A DNA stretch of 64,000 nucleotides from Planomonospora sp. ID67723 (GTDB lineage: Bacteria > Actinomycetota > Actinomycetes > Streptosporangiales > Streptosporangiaceae): NCBI RefSeq assembly GCF_015711605.1, contig NZ_JABTEZ010000006.1, positions 372,001 through 436,000 on the forward strand. The letters are read 5' to 3'. A program made the translations under genes and the position numbers. Below the pieces are notes generated by a model, which did no database searches, was not told where the DNA came from, and was given only the letters and a program-made list of their open reading frames with translations. This document shows positions 8,015-16,022 of this stretch, piece after piece. How positions within the stretch are numbered: the stretch's first letter is position 1; each line of letters starts with the position of its first letter.

Positions 8015-10843
8015 TCACCCCGACAGCATCCGGGCCAGCTCGACCCGGGAGCGGATGCCGAGCCGGGTGAAGACGTTCCTGAGATGGTGCTCGACGGTGC
8101 GCGGGCTCAGGTAGAGCTGGGCGGCCACCTCCCGGTTGGTCGCCCCGTCCGCGACCAGCCGGGCGATCTGCAGTTGCTGCGCCGTCAGCGCCCGGGCCGC
8201 GGACGACTCCTCCGGCACCCCGGTGGCCCGGGTCCGGGAACGGGCCGACGGCAGGGACTCTCCCGAGGCGCGCAGCTCGCCGCGGGCCTGCTCGGCCCAG
8301 AGACGCGCGCCGTGACGCTCGAAGGTCTCCAGTGCGCCGTGCAGGTGCTCCCTGGCCGCCCCGGGATGCCGGTTGCGGCGCAACACGCCGCCGAACAGCA
8401 GCTGCGTGCGGGCTGTCTCGAAGGCGCAGGAACCCCGGTGGTGCAGCTCCAGCGCCTCACGGAAACGCTCCTCGGCCTCGCCGGGATCGGCCAGCAGCGC
8501 GTGGCAGCGCACGGCCAGCGCCAGCCGGTCCGGGTTGCCCGTGCTGTCCGCCCACCGGTCGAGTACGGCCAGCGCCGCCCGGGCCTGCTCGACGTCGCCG
8601 GTTCGTACGGCCGCCTCGACGAAATGGGGGGTCGCTATGACCCGGACGACCAGGTGGCCGCCGGTCCCGTCGGCCCGGGCCGTCGCCCGCAGCCGGCCGG
8701 CCGCGCTCGCGTGGCGGCCCGCGGCGACGTCCAGGTGGGCCAGCGCCCAGTTAGCCAGTGCGCCGGCGACGCCCAGGCCGTGGGCGTCGGCCAGCTCGAT
8801 CGCGCTCCTGGCCCGGATCCGGCACGTCTCCTCGTCGCCCTCCACGGCGGCGGTGAGGGCGAGCCAGCCCAGGTGCTGGGCCGCGCTGTTGAGCCGGCCG
8901 GTCTCCTGGGCCAGCCGCAGGCCCTCCAACGCGTTGGCGGTGACGGAGGTGTAGCGGCCCATCCACAACTCCGCCTGGATCAGGAACTCCAGCACCTGCG
9001 GCACGATGGAGATCGCTCCCTGGGCGCGTGCGGTCTCGATGGCCATCGTGGACAGCTTCAGGGCCTGGGCGTCGTCGCCCAGCAGGAGGCTGGAGACGCA
9101 GGCCCAGACCAGGACGGAGGGGCTGTCCACCGAGGGGGCGAGTTCCAGCACGCGGCGCAGCGGCGCGGCCGCCTCCTGGTGCCGCCCGCGGAAGGTGGCC
9201 GCCATGCCCGCCAGGTACTCGTACATGAGCTGGGTGGCCGGCGGGTCGTCCGGGTGCCGCAGCGCCGCCGCGCGCCGCGTGATGGCGAGGAAACGGTGGG
9301 TGTCACCGGCCAGGTAGCTCGCCTCGCTCGCCCTGATGAGCGCGCGCACGGCCTGCTCCCGGTCGCGGTCGAGCAGCCACTCGGCCGCGGCCAGCAGCTC
9401 GTTGCAGGCGTTGGCCGTACGGCCGCTGCGCAGATCAAGGCTGCCCCGGACCAGCTCGGCCCGGCCCCGCACCTCCTCGGAGACCGTCAGGGAGTTCAGG
9501 CGGGCGAGCAGCGAGCGGGCGCGCTGTGGCAGGCCCGCGTGCCAGGCGTGCCGGGCGGCGGCGGCCAGGCGGGCCGCCCTGACGTCGCCGCGGGCCGTCA
9601 GCTCGGCGGCGCGCTCGAAGGCGCGGAACGGCTCGGGGAAACAGCCTTGGCGCCCGGCCGTGCCGTCCAGCGCCTCCACCAGCTCGTCGGCCAGCCGCTC
9701 GGCGGGACCGTCCAGCGCGGCCGCCTGGTGCCAGGCCCGCCTCAGGCGCTGGTGGCCCTGGTCCAGGACGCTCGCGAGCAGCAGGTGCGCCGTGCGCCGC
9801 CGGGCGAGGGAGGCCTCGCCGTACACGACGGACCGCATCACCGGTTCCCGGAAACCGTAGCGATCTCCGGGCAGGTGAGCGACGACCCCCGCCCTCTCGG
9901 CCGCCTCCAGGGCGGTGAGAACGCGGCCCGGCCCGGCGGCCCCCGGTACGGCGGGCTCGCCGGCCTCCCGGCCGGCGGCACGCAGGAGCGTGGCCGTGTC
10001 CAGGTCCGGGTCGGCCGCGACCAGCAGGAGCAGGTCCGCGGTGTCGCAGGGCAGCCGGGAGATCCGGTCGGCGTAGGCCCGCCACAGCCGCCCGCCGGGC
10101 GGCGGCGTCTCCGGCGGCGGGGCGACGCCGCTCAGCTGCTCGGGGCTCAGCGAGCCGACGAGCTCGCGCAGAGCGAGCGGGTTGCCCCGGGCGGTCTGGG
10201 CGAGCGAGGCCCGCAGGTCGTCGGTCAGTCCCGGCGCGAGATCGTCGATCACCTGCCGGGCCGCCTCCTCGCCGAGCTCCCCGAGGGGCATCCGGGGGAT
10301 GTCACCGGGGACGCCGTCGTCCTCCCCGGCGGCCAGCAGCACGACCGGCCCCCCGCTCAGGCGCCGGGCCGCGAAGAACAGCGCCTCGCGGCTCGGCGCG
10401 TCGAGACGGTGGACGTCGTCGGCGCAGACCAGGACCGGGCGGCCCATGGCCAGCAGCAGATTGAGGACGGCGGCCGGCAGCGCCAGCCCGCTGCCGGCCG
10501 TACCCAGCTCCAGCGCCTCGAGGAGCACCGCGGCCTGCGCCGGAGGCAGCGACGGCAGCCGGTCGGCGACGGGGCGGAGCATGGCGTGCAGCCCGGCGTA
10601 CGGCAGGCGCTCCTCCTCGCGGACTCCACGGGTCCTCAGCACGACGAACTCGGGGGCGAGCCGCGCCGCGAGAGCGTCCGCGAAGTCGAGCAGCGCGGAC
10701 TTGCCCGTTCCCGGGGCGCCCGCCAGGAACAGCGCGCCGCCCGCTCCGCAGAGGGCGCCGCCGAGCAGCCGGTGAAGAGTTTCCAGCTCCGTGTCACGGC
10801 CGTGCAGCGCGGTCGCCCGGGTGGCGGGAGAGGCAGAGAGCAT
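8015..10843 (-). CDS. LAL-type (large ATP-binding) LuxR family transcriptional regulator
   Basis: A 942-residue regulator of the MalT/LAL class. An AAA-type ATPase module opens the protein: HGRDTELETL, Walker A GAPGTGKSALL near residues 42-52, and Walker B-like VLVCADDVHRLD. A helical TPR-like middle (residues about 330-850) usually senses the inducer. The last 65 residues are a LuxR helix-turn-helix (LTAQQLQIARLVADGATNREVAAQLYLSPRTVEHHLRNVFTRLGI). Length and order are normal. It lies between the cutinase gene and the divergent importer operon, and the shared palindrome sits beside both, so it is a candidate regulator of both; this is inference. No clear ribosome site precedes the ATG. Confidence 0.92.
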   Translation of the reverse strand: MLSASPATRATALHGRDTELETLHRLLGGALCGAGGALFLAGAPGTGKSALLDFADALAARLAPEFVVLRTRGVREEERLPYAGLHAMLRPVADRLPSLPPAQAAVLLEALELGTAGSGLALPAAVLNLLLAMGRPVLVCADDVHRLDAPSREALFFAARRLSGGPVVLLAAGEDDGVPGDIPRMPLGELGEEAARQVIDDLAPGLTDDLRASLAQTARGNPLALRELVGSLSPEQLSGVAPPPETPPPGGRLWRAYADRISRLPCDTADLLLLVAADPDLDTATLLRAAGREAGEPAVPGAAGPGRVLTALEAAERAGVVAHLPGDRYGFREPVMRSVVYGEASLARRRTAHLLLASVLDQGHQRLRRAWHQAAALDGPAERLADELVEALDGTAGRQGCFPEPFRAFERAAELTARGDVRAARLAAAARHAWHAGLPQRARSLLARLNSLTVSEEVRGRAELVRGSLDLRSGRTANACNELLAAAEWLLDRDREQAVRALIRASEASYLAGDTHRFLAITRRAAALRHPDDPPATQLMYEYLAGMAATFRGRHQEAAAPLRRVLELAPSVDSPSVLVWACVSSLLLGDDAQALKLSTMAIETARAQGAISIVPQVLEFLIQAELWMGRYTSVTANALEGLRLAQETGRLNSAAQHLGWLALTAAVEGDEETCRIRARSAIELADAHGLGVAGALANWALAHLDVAAGRHASAAGRLRATARADGTGGHLVVRVIATPHFVEAAVRTGDVEQARAALAVLDRWADSTGNPDRLALAVRCHALLADPGEAEERFREALELHHRGSCAFETARTQLLFGGVLRRNRHPGAAREHLHGALETFERHGARLWAEQARGELRASGESLPSARSRTRATGVPEESSAARALTAQQLQIARLVADGATNREVAAQLYLSPRTVEHHLRNVFTRLGIRSRVELARMLSG

Positions 10844-10937
10844 GGCCCAGTGTTACGCGCGGATGTCGTGTCTGAGAAGAGCCGATGTCGGGTGGCTGCC
10901 GGGCGGCTCCGGCATCGGTGCGGGTGCTCGTGGGACT

Positions 10938-10954
10938 GGTGATTTCACCGATGC
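10938..10954 (+). promoter_or_regulatory. Second copy of the palindromic operator-like site
   Basis: GGTGATTTCACCGATGC, identical to the site before the cutinase gene. It lies 80 bases before the start of the importer operon and 95 bases before the LAL regulator start, in the divergent intergenic region, so it could control either or both genes. Confidence 0.6.
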
Positions 10955-11033
10955 GCGGCATGGGGCGGCACCCCGACAATTCCCTGATCCTTTCCGTCAC
11001 CCCGGCCCCGGTCGTTATCCCTCAGGAGAGACG

Positions 11034-11795
11034 GTGACACTCGAGATCGACGGGCTGACCGTGCGCTTCGGTGGCGTCACCGCGCTGTCCGGGATCGACC
11101 TCACGGTCCGCCCCGGTGAGCTGGTCGGCCTGATCGGCCCGAACGGGGCGGGCAAGACCACCCTGTTCGACTGCCTGACGCGGCGGCGCGTCCCGGAGTC
11201 GGGCCGGATGCGTTTCGAGGCCAGGGACCTGAACGGGCTGCCCCCCGACGAGATCGCCGGGCGCGGGATCGCCCGGACCTTCCAGCATCTCGGCCTCTTC
11301 CCCCGGCTCTCGGTGCGGGAGAACGTCATGATCGGAGCCCACCGCCACGGGCGCTCCGGATTCGGCGCGGCCGTGCTCAGGCCGGGCTGGATGCGGCGGG
11401 AGGAGCGGCGGCTCAGGGAGATCGCCGACGAGGTCCTGGGCCGGATGGGCCTGCTCCCGCTGGCCGATCATCCTGCCGGGCACCTTCCGCACGGGACGCT
11501 CAAACGCATCGAGATCGCCCGCGCGCTCGCCGTACGGCCCCGTCTGCTCCTGCTCGACGAGCCGGTCAGCGGCCTCACGCAGGACGAGGTGGTGGAATTC
11601 GCCCGCGTCATCCAGGAGGTGCACGCCGAGTCCGGCGTCGCGATCGTCGTGGTCGAGCACCACATGGGGTTCGTCATGGACCTCTGCGAGCGGGTCGTCT
11701 GCCTCGACTCCGGGGAGAAGATCGCCGACGGGACGCCGGGCAGGGTGCGACGTGACCCGGCCGTCGTCGACGCGTACCTGGGGATCGTCCCGTGA
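11034..11795 (+). CDS. livG: LIV/HAAT-type ABC transporter ATPase (LivG-like)
   Basis: A 253-residue ATPase and the first gene of the importer operon. Walker A is GPNGAGKTT near residues 34-42, the Q-loop region is GIARTFQHLGLF, the signature is a degenerate LPHGTLKRIEIARAL, and Walker B is LLLLDEPVSGL followed by the switch His in VVVEHHM. The LivG-specific middle insertion is present. The GTG at 11034 follows AGGAG by five bases. It would form a heterodimer with the next gene product and energise import of a branched-chain amino acid, short amide or aromatic acid; the substrate is not readable. Confidence 0.93.
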   Translation: MTLEIDGLTVRFGGVTALSGIDLTVRPGELVGLIGPNGAGKTTLFDCLTRRRVPESGRMRFEARDLNGLPPDEIAGRGIARTFQHLGLFPRLSVRENVMIGAHRHGRSGFGAAVLRPGWMRREERRLREIADEVLGRMGLLPLADHPAGHLPHGTLKRIEIARALAVRPRLLLLDEPVSGLTQDEVVEFARVIQEVHAESGVAIVVVEHHMGFVMDLCERVVCLDSGEKIADGTPGRVRRDPAVVDAYLGIVP

Positions 11796-12595
11796 GCGCG
11801 GTGCGGAGGCGTTCCGCTGCCTTCCCCGATGGCGGCCCGCAGGGTGGGAACGATCCATCGGCGGGCGGAGGGCCCGCCGGGCCGCCCTTCCTCCGGGTGA
11901 GCGGGCTGCGCGCGGGCTACGGCCCCGCGCGGGTCCTGAACGGGATCGAACTCGTGGTCGGGGAGGGGGAGATGGTCGCCGTCCTCGGACCGAACGGTGC
12001 GGGGAAGACGACCCTGCTGCGAGCGCTGTCCGGCATGGTGCGGGGCCGCGGTTCGGTCCGCCTGCGCGGAACCGAGATCCTCGGGAAGGCTCCGGAGGAG
12101 GTCGCCCGCCTGGGGGTGACGCACGTCCCGGAGGGGCGGGGCACGTTCGCCCCCCTCACCGTGGAGGAGAACCTGCGGATCGGCGCGCATCTGCGGCGCA
12201 GGTCGCACGTGGCCGAGGACATGCGCCGCGTCCTGGCCTATTTCCCGCTCCTGCAGGCTCACCTGCGCCAGCCCGCGGGGAGCCTGAGCGGTGGCGAGCA
12301 GCAGATGCTCGCGGTCGGCCGCGCACTGATGGCGCAGCCCCGGCTGCTCCTGCTCGACGAGCCGTCCCGGGGGCTGGCGCCCGTCACCACCCGGCGGCTG
12401 TTCGACGTCCTGCGCGCGGTCAACCTCCACGACGGGGTCACCGTGATCGTGGTGGAGCAGAACGCCCAACTGGCGCTGGAGTTCGCGAGCCGCGCCCTCG
12501 TCATGGAGACGGGACGGCTGGCCCTGGCCGGCGAGGCGGGGCGGCTCGGCCCCGGACGCCGGGTCGCCTCCGCCTACCTCGGCCCGCGGAGGTGA
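11792..12595 (+). CDS. livF: LIV/HAAT-type ABC transporter ATPase (LivF-like)
   Basis: A 267-residue second ATPase, starting on a GTG that overlaps the previous stop (GTGA). A poorly conserved extension of about 35 residues (Arg, Pro and Gly-rich) precedes the fold, so a later internal start is possible. Walker A is GPNGAGKTTLL, the signature is LSGGEQQMLAVGRAL and Walker B is LLLLDEPSRGLAP, ending with VVEQNAQLALEFASRALVMETGR, all typical of LivF. Confidence 0.93.
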   Translation: MSAVRRRSAAFPDGGPQGGNDPSAGGGPAGPPFLRVSGLRAGYGPARVLNGIELVVGEGEMVAVLGPNGAGKTTLLRALSGMVRGRGSVRLRGTEILGKAPEEVARLGVTHVPEGRGTFAPLTVEENLRIGAHLRRRSHVAEDMRRVLAYFPLLQAHLRQPAGSLSGGEQQMLAVGRALMAQPRLLLLDEPSRGLAPVTTRRLFDVLRAVNLHDGVTVIVVEQNAQLALEFASRALVMETGRLALAGEAGRLGPGRRVASAYLGPRR

Positions 12596-12601
12596 CCGCC
12601 G

Positions 12602-13471
12602 ATGTCCGATCTGCTGCTCCAGGTGGTCCAGGGGCTCAGTCTGGGGGCCGTCTACGCGGGACTCGCACTGGCGCTGGTGCTCGTCCACCGTTTCACCGGG
12701 ATCGTCAACTTCGCGCAGGGCGAGCTCGCCATGCTCTCGACGTACGTGGCCTGGCAGCTCCTCGATGCGGGCATGCCCTTCTGGGCTGCGCTTCCGGTCA
12801 CCCTGGCCGTCTCGGTCGCCGGCGGCATGCTGGTGGAGCGGCTGGTCATCCGGCGGGTCGAGGGCGGCGGGGAACTGACGCTCGTGGCCGTGACGGTGGG
12901 GTTGCTGATCTTTGTCAACGCGGCCGCGGGGCTCGTGTGGTCCTTCGCCGTCCGTTCCTTCCCCAACCCCTTTCCCGCGGCGCTCGGCTTCGGCAGCGCG
13001 CAGAGCGGGTTCTCCGCGCTGGGCGTGCTCGGCGTGGTCGCCGTCGTGATGCTAGCGCTCTATGTGCTGTTCCGGCACACCGGTGCCGGGTTGATCATGC
13101 GGGCGGTCGTGGCCGACCCGGTCTCGGCCCGGCTGGCCGGCATCCGGGTCGGCAGGGTGCTCGGCCTCGGCTGGGGGCTCGCCGCCGGGGTCGGGGCCGT
13201 CGCCGGAGTGCTCGTCGCCCCGCTGCTGTTCCTGGAGCCGAACATGATGGGAGGCGTCCTGGTATACGCCCTGGCCGCCGCCGTCCTGGGCGCCTTCAGG
13301 GACCCGGTGGTGACCGTCGCGGCGGGGCTGGGGCTCGGCGTCGCCGAGACCTTGGCCGGAACCTACGTGGGGTTCGTCGGCGCAGACCTCAAGGTGGCCG
13401 TACCACTGCTGGTCATCGTCGCCGTCCTGCTGCTGCCCCGGCGCGCGGCGGAGACGGCTCCGGAAAGGTGA
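12602..13471 (+). CDS. livH: LIV/HAAT-type ABC transporter permease (LivH-like)
   Basis: A 289-residue membrane protein with about eight hydrophobic segments. The family markers are LSLGAVYAGLALALVLVHRFTGIVNFAQGE at the N-terminus and MRAVVADPVSARLAGIRVGRV, the loop that contacts the ATPases. It starts six bases after livF. Its stop codon is part of an 11-bp tandem repeat that runs to the next gene's start. Confidence 0.93.
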   Translation: MSDLLLQVVQGLSLGAVYAGLALALVLVHRFTGIVNFAQGELAMLSTYVAWQLLDAGMPFWAALPVTLAVSVAGGMLVERLVIRRVEGGGELTLVAVTVGLLIFVNAAAGLVWSFAVRSFPNPFPAALGFGSAQSGFSALGVLGVVAVVMLALYVLFRHTGAGLIMRAVVADPVSARLAGIRVGRVLGLGWGLAAGVGAVAGVLVAPLLFLEPNMMGGVLVYALAAAVLGAFRDPVVTVAAGLGLGVAETLAGTYVGFVGADLKVAVPLLVIVAVLLLPRRAAETAPER

Positions 13472-13504
13472 GGGAAAGGTGAGGGCGGGGTGAGGGCGGG
13501 GTGA
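13467..13504 (+). repeat. 11-bp tandem repeat spanning the livH-livM junction
   Basis: About three and a half copies of an 11-base unit (GGTGAGGGAAA, then GGTGAGGGCGG twice, then GGTGA). The livH stop lies in the first copy and the livM GTG in the last partial copy. Every unit contains a GAGGG element able to act as a ribosome-binding site, and a GTGA. Confidence 0.85.
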
Positions 13505-14523
13505 ACATCGCCGAGCGGACCGGCAGGCGCAGGCTGGCGGTCGGGTGGGAGGCGGGGGACCGCAGGCAGGTGTGGCCCTGGCCGCGGCTGACGCTGGCGG
13601 TGCTGGCCGTGGCCGCGTGCGCCGTGCCGTTCCTGCTGAACCCGTACCGGGTCTTCCAACTGACCATGGTGCTCGTGTACGGCGTCGCCCTTCTCGGGCT
13701 GAACCTCGTGGTCGGCCAGAGCGGTCAGATCTCCCTGGGGCACGGGGCGTTCCTCGCGCTCGGCGCCTATGTCCCGGCGGTCGCGACGGGCCCGCTCGGC
13801 CTGCCGCACCCGGTCGCCCTCCCGCTCTCGGCGCTGCTGGCCTTCGGGCTCGGGTTGGCCCTCGGCCTGCCCGCCCTGCGGCTGCGCGGGGTGTATCTGG
13901 CGGTGGTGACCTTGGCCATCGCCGTCGTCGTGCCACCTGTGATCAAGAGGTTCGGGGCCGTGACCGGCGGCTCGATGGGGCTGTCCGTGTCCGCGCCGTC
14001 CGCGCCGTCCTGGAGCGGGCTCGCCGACGATCAGTGGCTGTACCTGCTGGTGCTGGCCGTGGCCGCCGTGGCGTTCGCGGCGGTGCGCAACCTGCTCGGC
14101 TCGCGTGCCGGGCGGGCACTGGCGGCGATCCGGGAGAACCCCGAGGCGGCCGAGGTCCTGGGTGTGCGGATCGCCGCCCACCGGACCCTCGTGTTCGCGT
14201 GGAGCGCGATGTACGCGGGCGTGGCGGGGACGCTCTACGCGTGGGTCGTCGGGTTCGTCTCCCCGGACTCCTTCACCGTGACGCTCTCGATCGTGCTGCT
14301 CGCCGCGGCGGTGGTCGGCGGGCCGGACTCGCCGGCCGGGCCGCTGCTGGGCGCGATCTTCATGACGTTCGTCCCGGCCGCTGCGCAGGGGGCCGGCGAC
14401 GCGGTTCCGGGCCTCGTCTCGGGGTTGGTGATCATCCTGGTCGTCTGCGCGGCCCCGGCCGGCCTGGCCGGGCTGCTGCGCATGGCCGCCGGTGCGGTGG
14501 CGCGCCGGCTCGGGAGGGAGTGA
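13501..14523 (+). CDS. livM: LIV/HAAT-type ABC transporter permease (LivM-like)
   Basis: A 340-residue permease. After a basic cytoplasmic start there are about ten hydrophobic segments. LNLVVGQSGQISLGHGAFLALGAY is the LivM signature, and GRALAAIRENPEAAEVLGVRIAAHR is the coupling loop. It pairs with LivH in the membrane. The GTG start is placed by the repeat-borne GAGGG just upstream. The C-terminal part (VVGGPDSPAGPLLGAIFM) matches the family. Confidence 0.93.
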   Translation: MNIAERTGRRRLAVGWEAGDRRQVWPWPRLTLAVLAVAACAVPFLLNPYRVFQLTMVLVYGVALLGLNLVVGQSGQISLGHGAFLALGAYVPAVATGPLGLPHPVALPLSALLAFGLGLALGLPALRLRGVYLAVVTLAIAVVVPPVIKRFGAVTGGSMGLSVSAPSAPSWSGLADDQWLYLLVLAVAAVAFAAVRNLLGSRAGRALAAIRENPEAAEVLGVRIAAHRTLVFAWSAMYAGVAGTLYAWVVGFVSPDSFTVTLSIVLLAAAVVGGPDSPAGPLLGAIFMTFVPAAAQGAGDAVPGLVSGLVIILVVCAAPAGLAGLLRMAAGAVARRLGRE

Positions 14524-14525
14524 CC

Positions 14526-14621
14526 GTGCGAGGAACCGGAGCGCGGATGCTGCGAGGAACCGGAGCGCGGATGCTGCGAGGAACCGGAGCGCGGATGCTG
14601 CGAGGAACCGGAGCGCGGATG
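14526..14621 (+). repeat. 24-bp tandem repeat (4 copies) at the livK start
   Basis: Four copies of a 24-base unit, identical except that the first begins GTG instead of CTG. Each ends in GCGCGGATG and contains GAGGAACCGGAG, so each unit carries a possible ribosome site and an ATG in the livK frame. As a multiple of three, copy changes keep the frame and only lengthen or shorten the signal peptide's charged region. Confidence 0.95.
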
Positions 14622-15881
14622 CTTCCGGCGGTCGTCGTGCTCCTCCCGGCCCTCCTTCTGGGCGGGTGCCGTCTGGCCGGTGCGGACGAGGTCGTCCGCA
14701 CCGGCTCCTGCGCCGGGCAGCAGAGCACCGGCATCACCCGGGACGCCATCAGGGTGGGAGGCGTCTACCCGCTGTCCGGGCCCGCCTCCGCCTACGGGGC
14801 GATCGCCTCGGGTGTGCGGGCCTATTTCGGCTACGTCAACGCCGGCGGCGGGGTGGACGGCCGGCGGATCGAGTTCGTCGTCCGCGACGACGGCTACCAG
14901 CCCGCCCGCGCGGTGGAGGAAGCCCGCAGGCTGGTGGAGCTGGAGGAGGTCTTCGCGATCTTCCAGACGGTCGGCACCCCGTCGACCGCGGCAGTGCGCG
15001 ACTACGCGGCCCGCCGCCGGGTGCCGCAGGTCTTCGTGGCGACCGGGGCCTCCCGGTGGGGCGTCGACGCCGGGCACCCCTGGACCATCGGCTACCAGCC
15101 CAGCTATGTGGCCGAGGCCAGGGTCTACGCCCAGTACCTGAAGGAGACCGCGCCGCAGGCCACGGTGGCGGTGCTCTACCAGAACGACGACTTCGGCAGG
15201 GATCTGCGCGACGGTTTCGCCGACGCGGTCCGCGACAGCGGGGTGCGGGTCGTGGCGGAGCAGAGCTACGAGGTCACCGATCCGGGCGTGCAGGGGCAGC
15301 TCGCCAACCTCGCCTCCTCGGGTGCGGACGTCCTGCTGAGCGTCACCACGCCCAAGTTCGCCGCGCAGGCGTTCGCCGTCGACGCCGCGATCACCTCCTG
15401 GAACCCCCTGCACATCGTCAACAGCGTGGCCGTCTCTCCGGCCGTGATGGCGAGTGTGGACGTGCGGAAGGTGGGGGAGATCATGAGCGCCGCCTACCAG
15501 AAGGACGCCGCCGATCCGAAGTGGGCGGACGATCCCGCGGTCGGGGCCTACCGCGAGAGCCTGCTGCGGTACGCCCCCGAGGCGGATCCCGCCAGCCAGC
15601 AGGCCATGTTCGGCTGGACCGCCGCGCAGGCGTTCGTGAAGGCGCTCCAGCGGATGCGGTGCCCCACCCGCGAGGGGTTGCGCGAGGCGGTCCGCCACCT
15701 CGACGACGTGCCCGTCGACACCCTGCTTCCCGGGATCACACTCTCCACCGGTCCCGGGGACGGCTTCCCGATCGAGTCGATGATGCTGTCCAGGTTCGAG
15801 GACGGCCGCTGGTCGCCCTTCGGCAAGGTGATCGACACCCGCGCCGTGTTCGGCCCGGTCCGTACGGCCTCCGCGGGCTGA
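14526..15881 (+). CDS. livK: LIV/HAAT-type substrate-binding lipoprotein (LivK-like)
   Basis: The solute-binding protein of the importer, a Peripla_BP_6 fold beginning IRVGGVYPLSGPASAYG. The lipobox is LLLGGC, so the mature protein is anchored to the outer face of the membrane by a lipid on Cys. Before the hydrophobic core the N-terminus reads RGTGARML four times, encoded by a 24-bp tandem repeat. The GTG at 14526 has GGGAGGGAG five bases upstream and gives 451 residues. In-frame ATGs at 14547, 14571, 14595 and 14619 each follow a repeat-borne GGAG and could also start translation. Two Cys (GSCAGQ, MRCPTR) are typical of the family. Confidence 0.9.
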   Translation: MRGTGARMLRGTGARMLRGTGARMLRGTGARMLPAVVVLLPALLLGGCRLAGADEVVRTGSCAGQQSTGITRDAIRVGGVYPLSGPASAYGAIASGVRAYFGYVNAGGGVDGRRIEFVVRDDGYQPARAVEEARRLVELEEVFAIFQTVGTPSTAAVRDYAARRRVPQVFVATGASRWGVDAGHPWTIGYQPSYVAEARVYAQYLKETAPQATVAVLYQNDDFGRDLRDGFADAVRDSGVRVVAEQSYEVTDPGVQGQLANLASSGADVLLSVTTPKFAAQAFAVDAAITSWNPLHIVNSVAVSPAVMASVDVRKVGEIMSAAYQKDAADPKWADDPAVGAYRESLLRYAPEADPASQQAMFGWTAAQAFVKALQRMRCPTREGLREAVRHLDDVPVDTLLPGITLSTGPGDGFPIESMMLSRFEDGRWSPFGKVIDTRAVFGPVRTASAG

Positions 15882-16022
15882 TCCGCCCCTCGCCCGTCGT
15901 CCGCCGGGAGGGGCAGCGCCTCTCAGGCATGGAATCCGATCTTCTCCGGCTCCGGCTGCCGGGCGGTCAGCGCCAACGGAGGCAGGTGTCTCCCTCCCGC
16001 GAGGCTTCAGGGGATCGGTGGT

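Noticed and set aside
7940-10942. A 1000-codon ORF on the plus strand
   Set aside because: It lies antisense to the LAL regulator, is Gly/Arg/Gln-rich without domains, and reflects the codon bias of the real gene on the other strand.
13545-14520. Upstream extension of the LivK frame across livM
   Set aside because: It is the shifted frame of livM. The binding protein needs only the signal peptide beginning at the 24-bp repeat.
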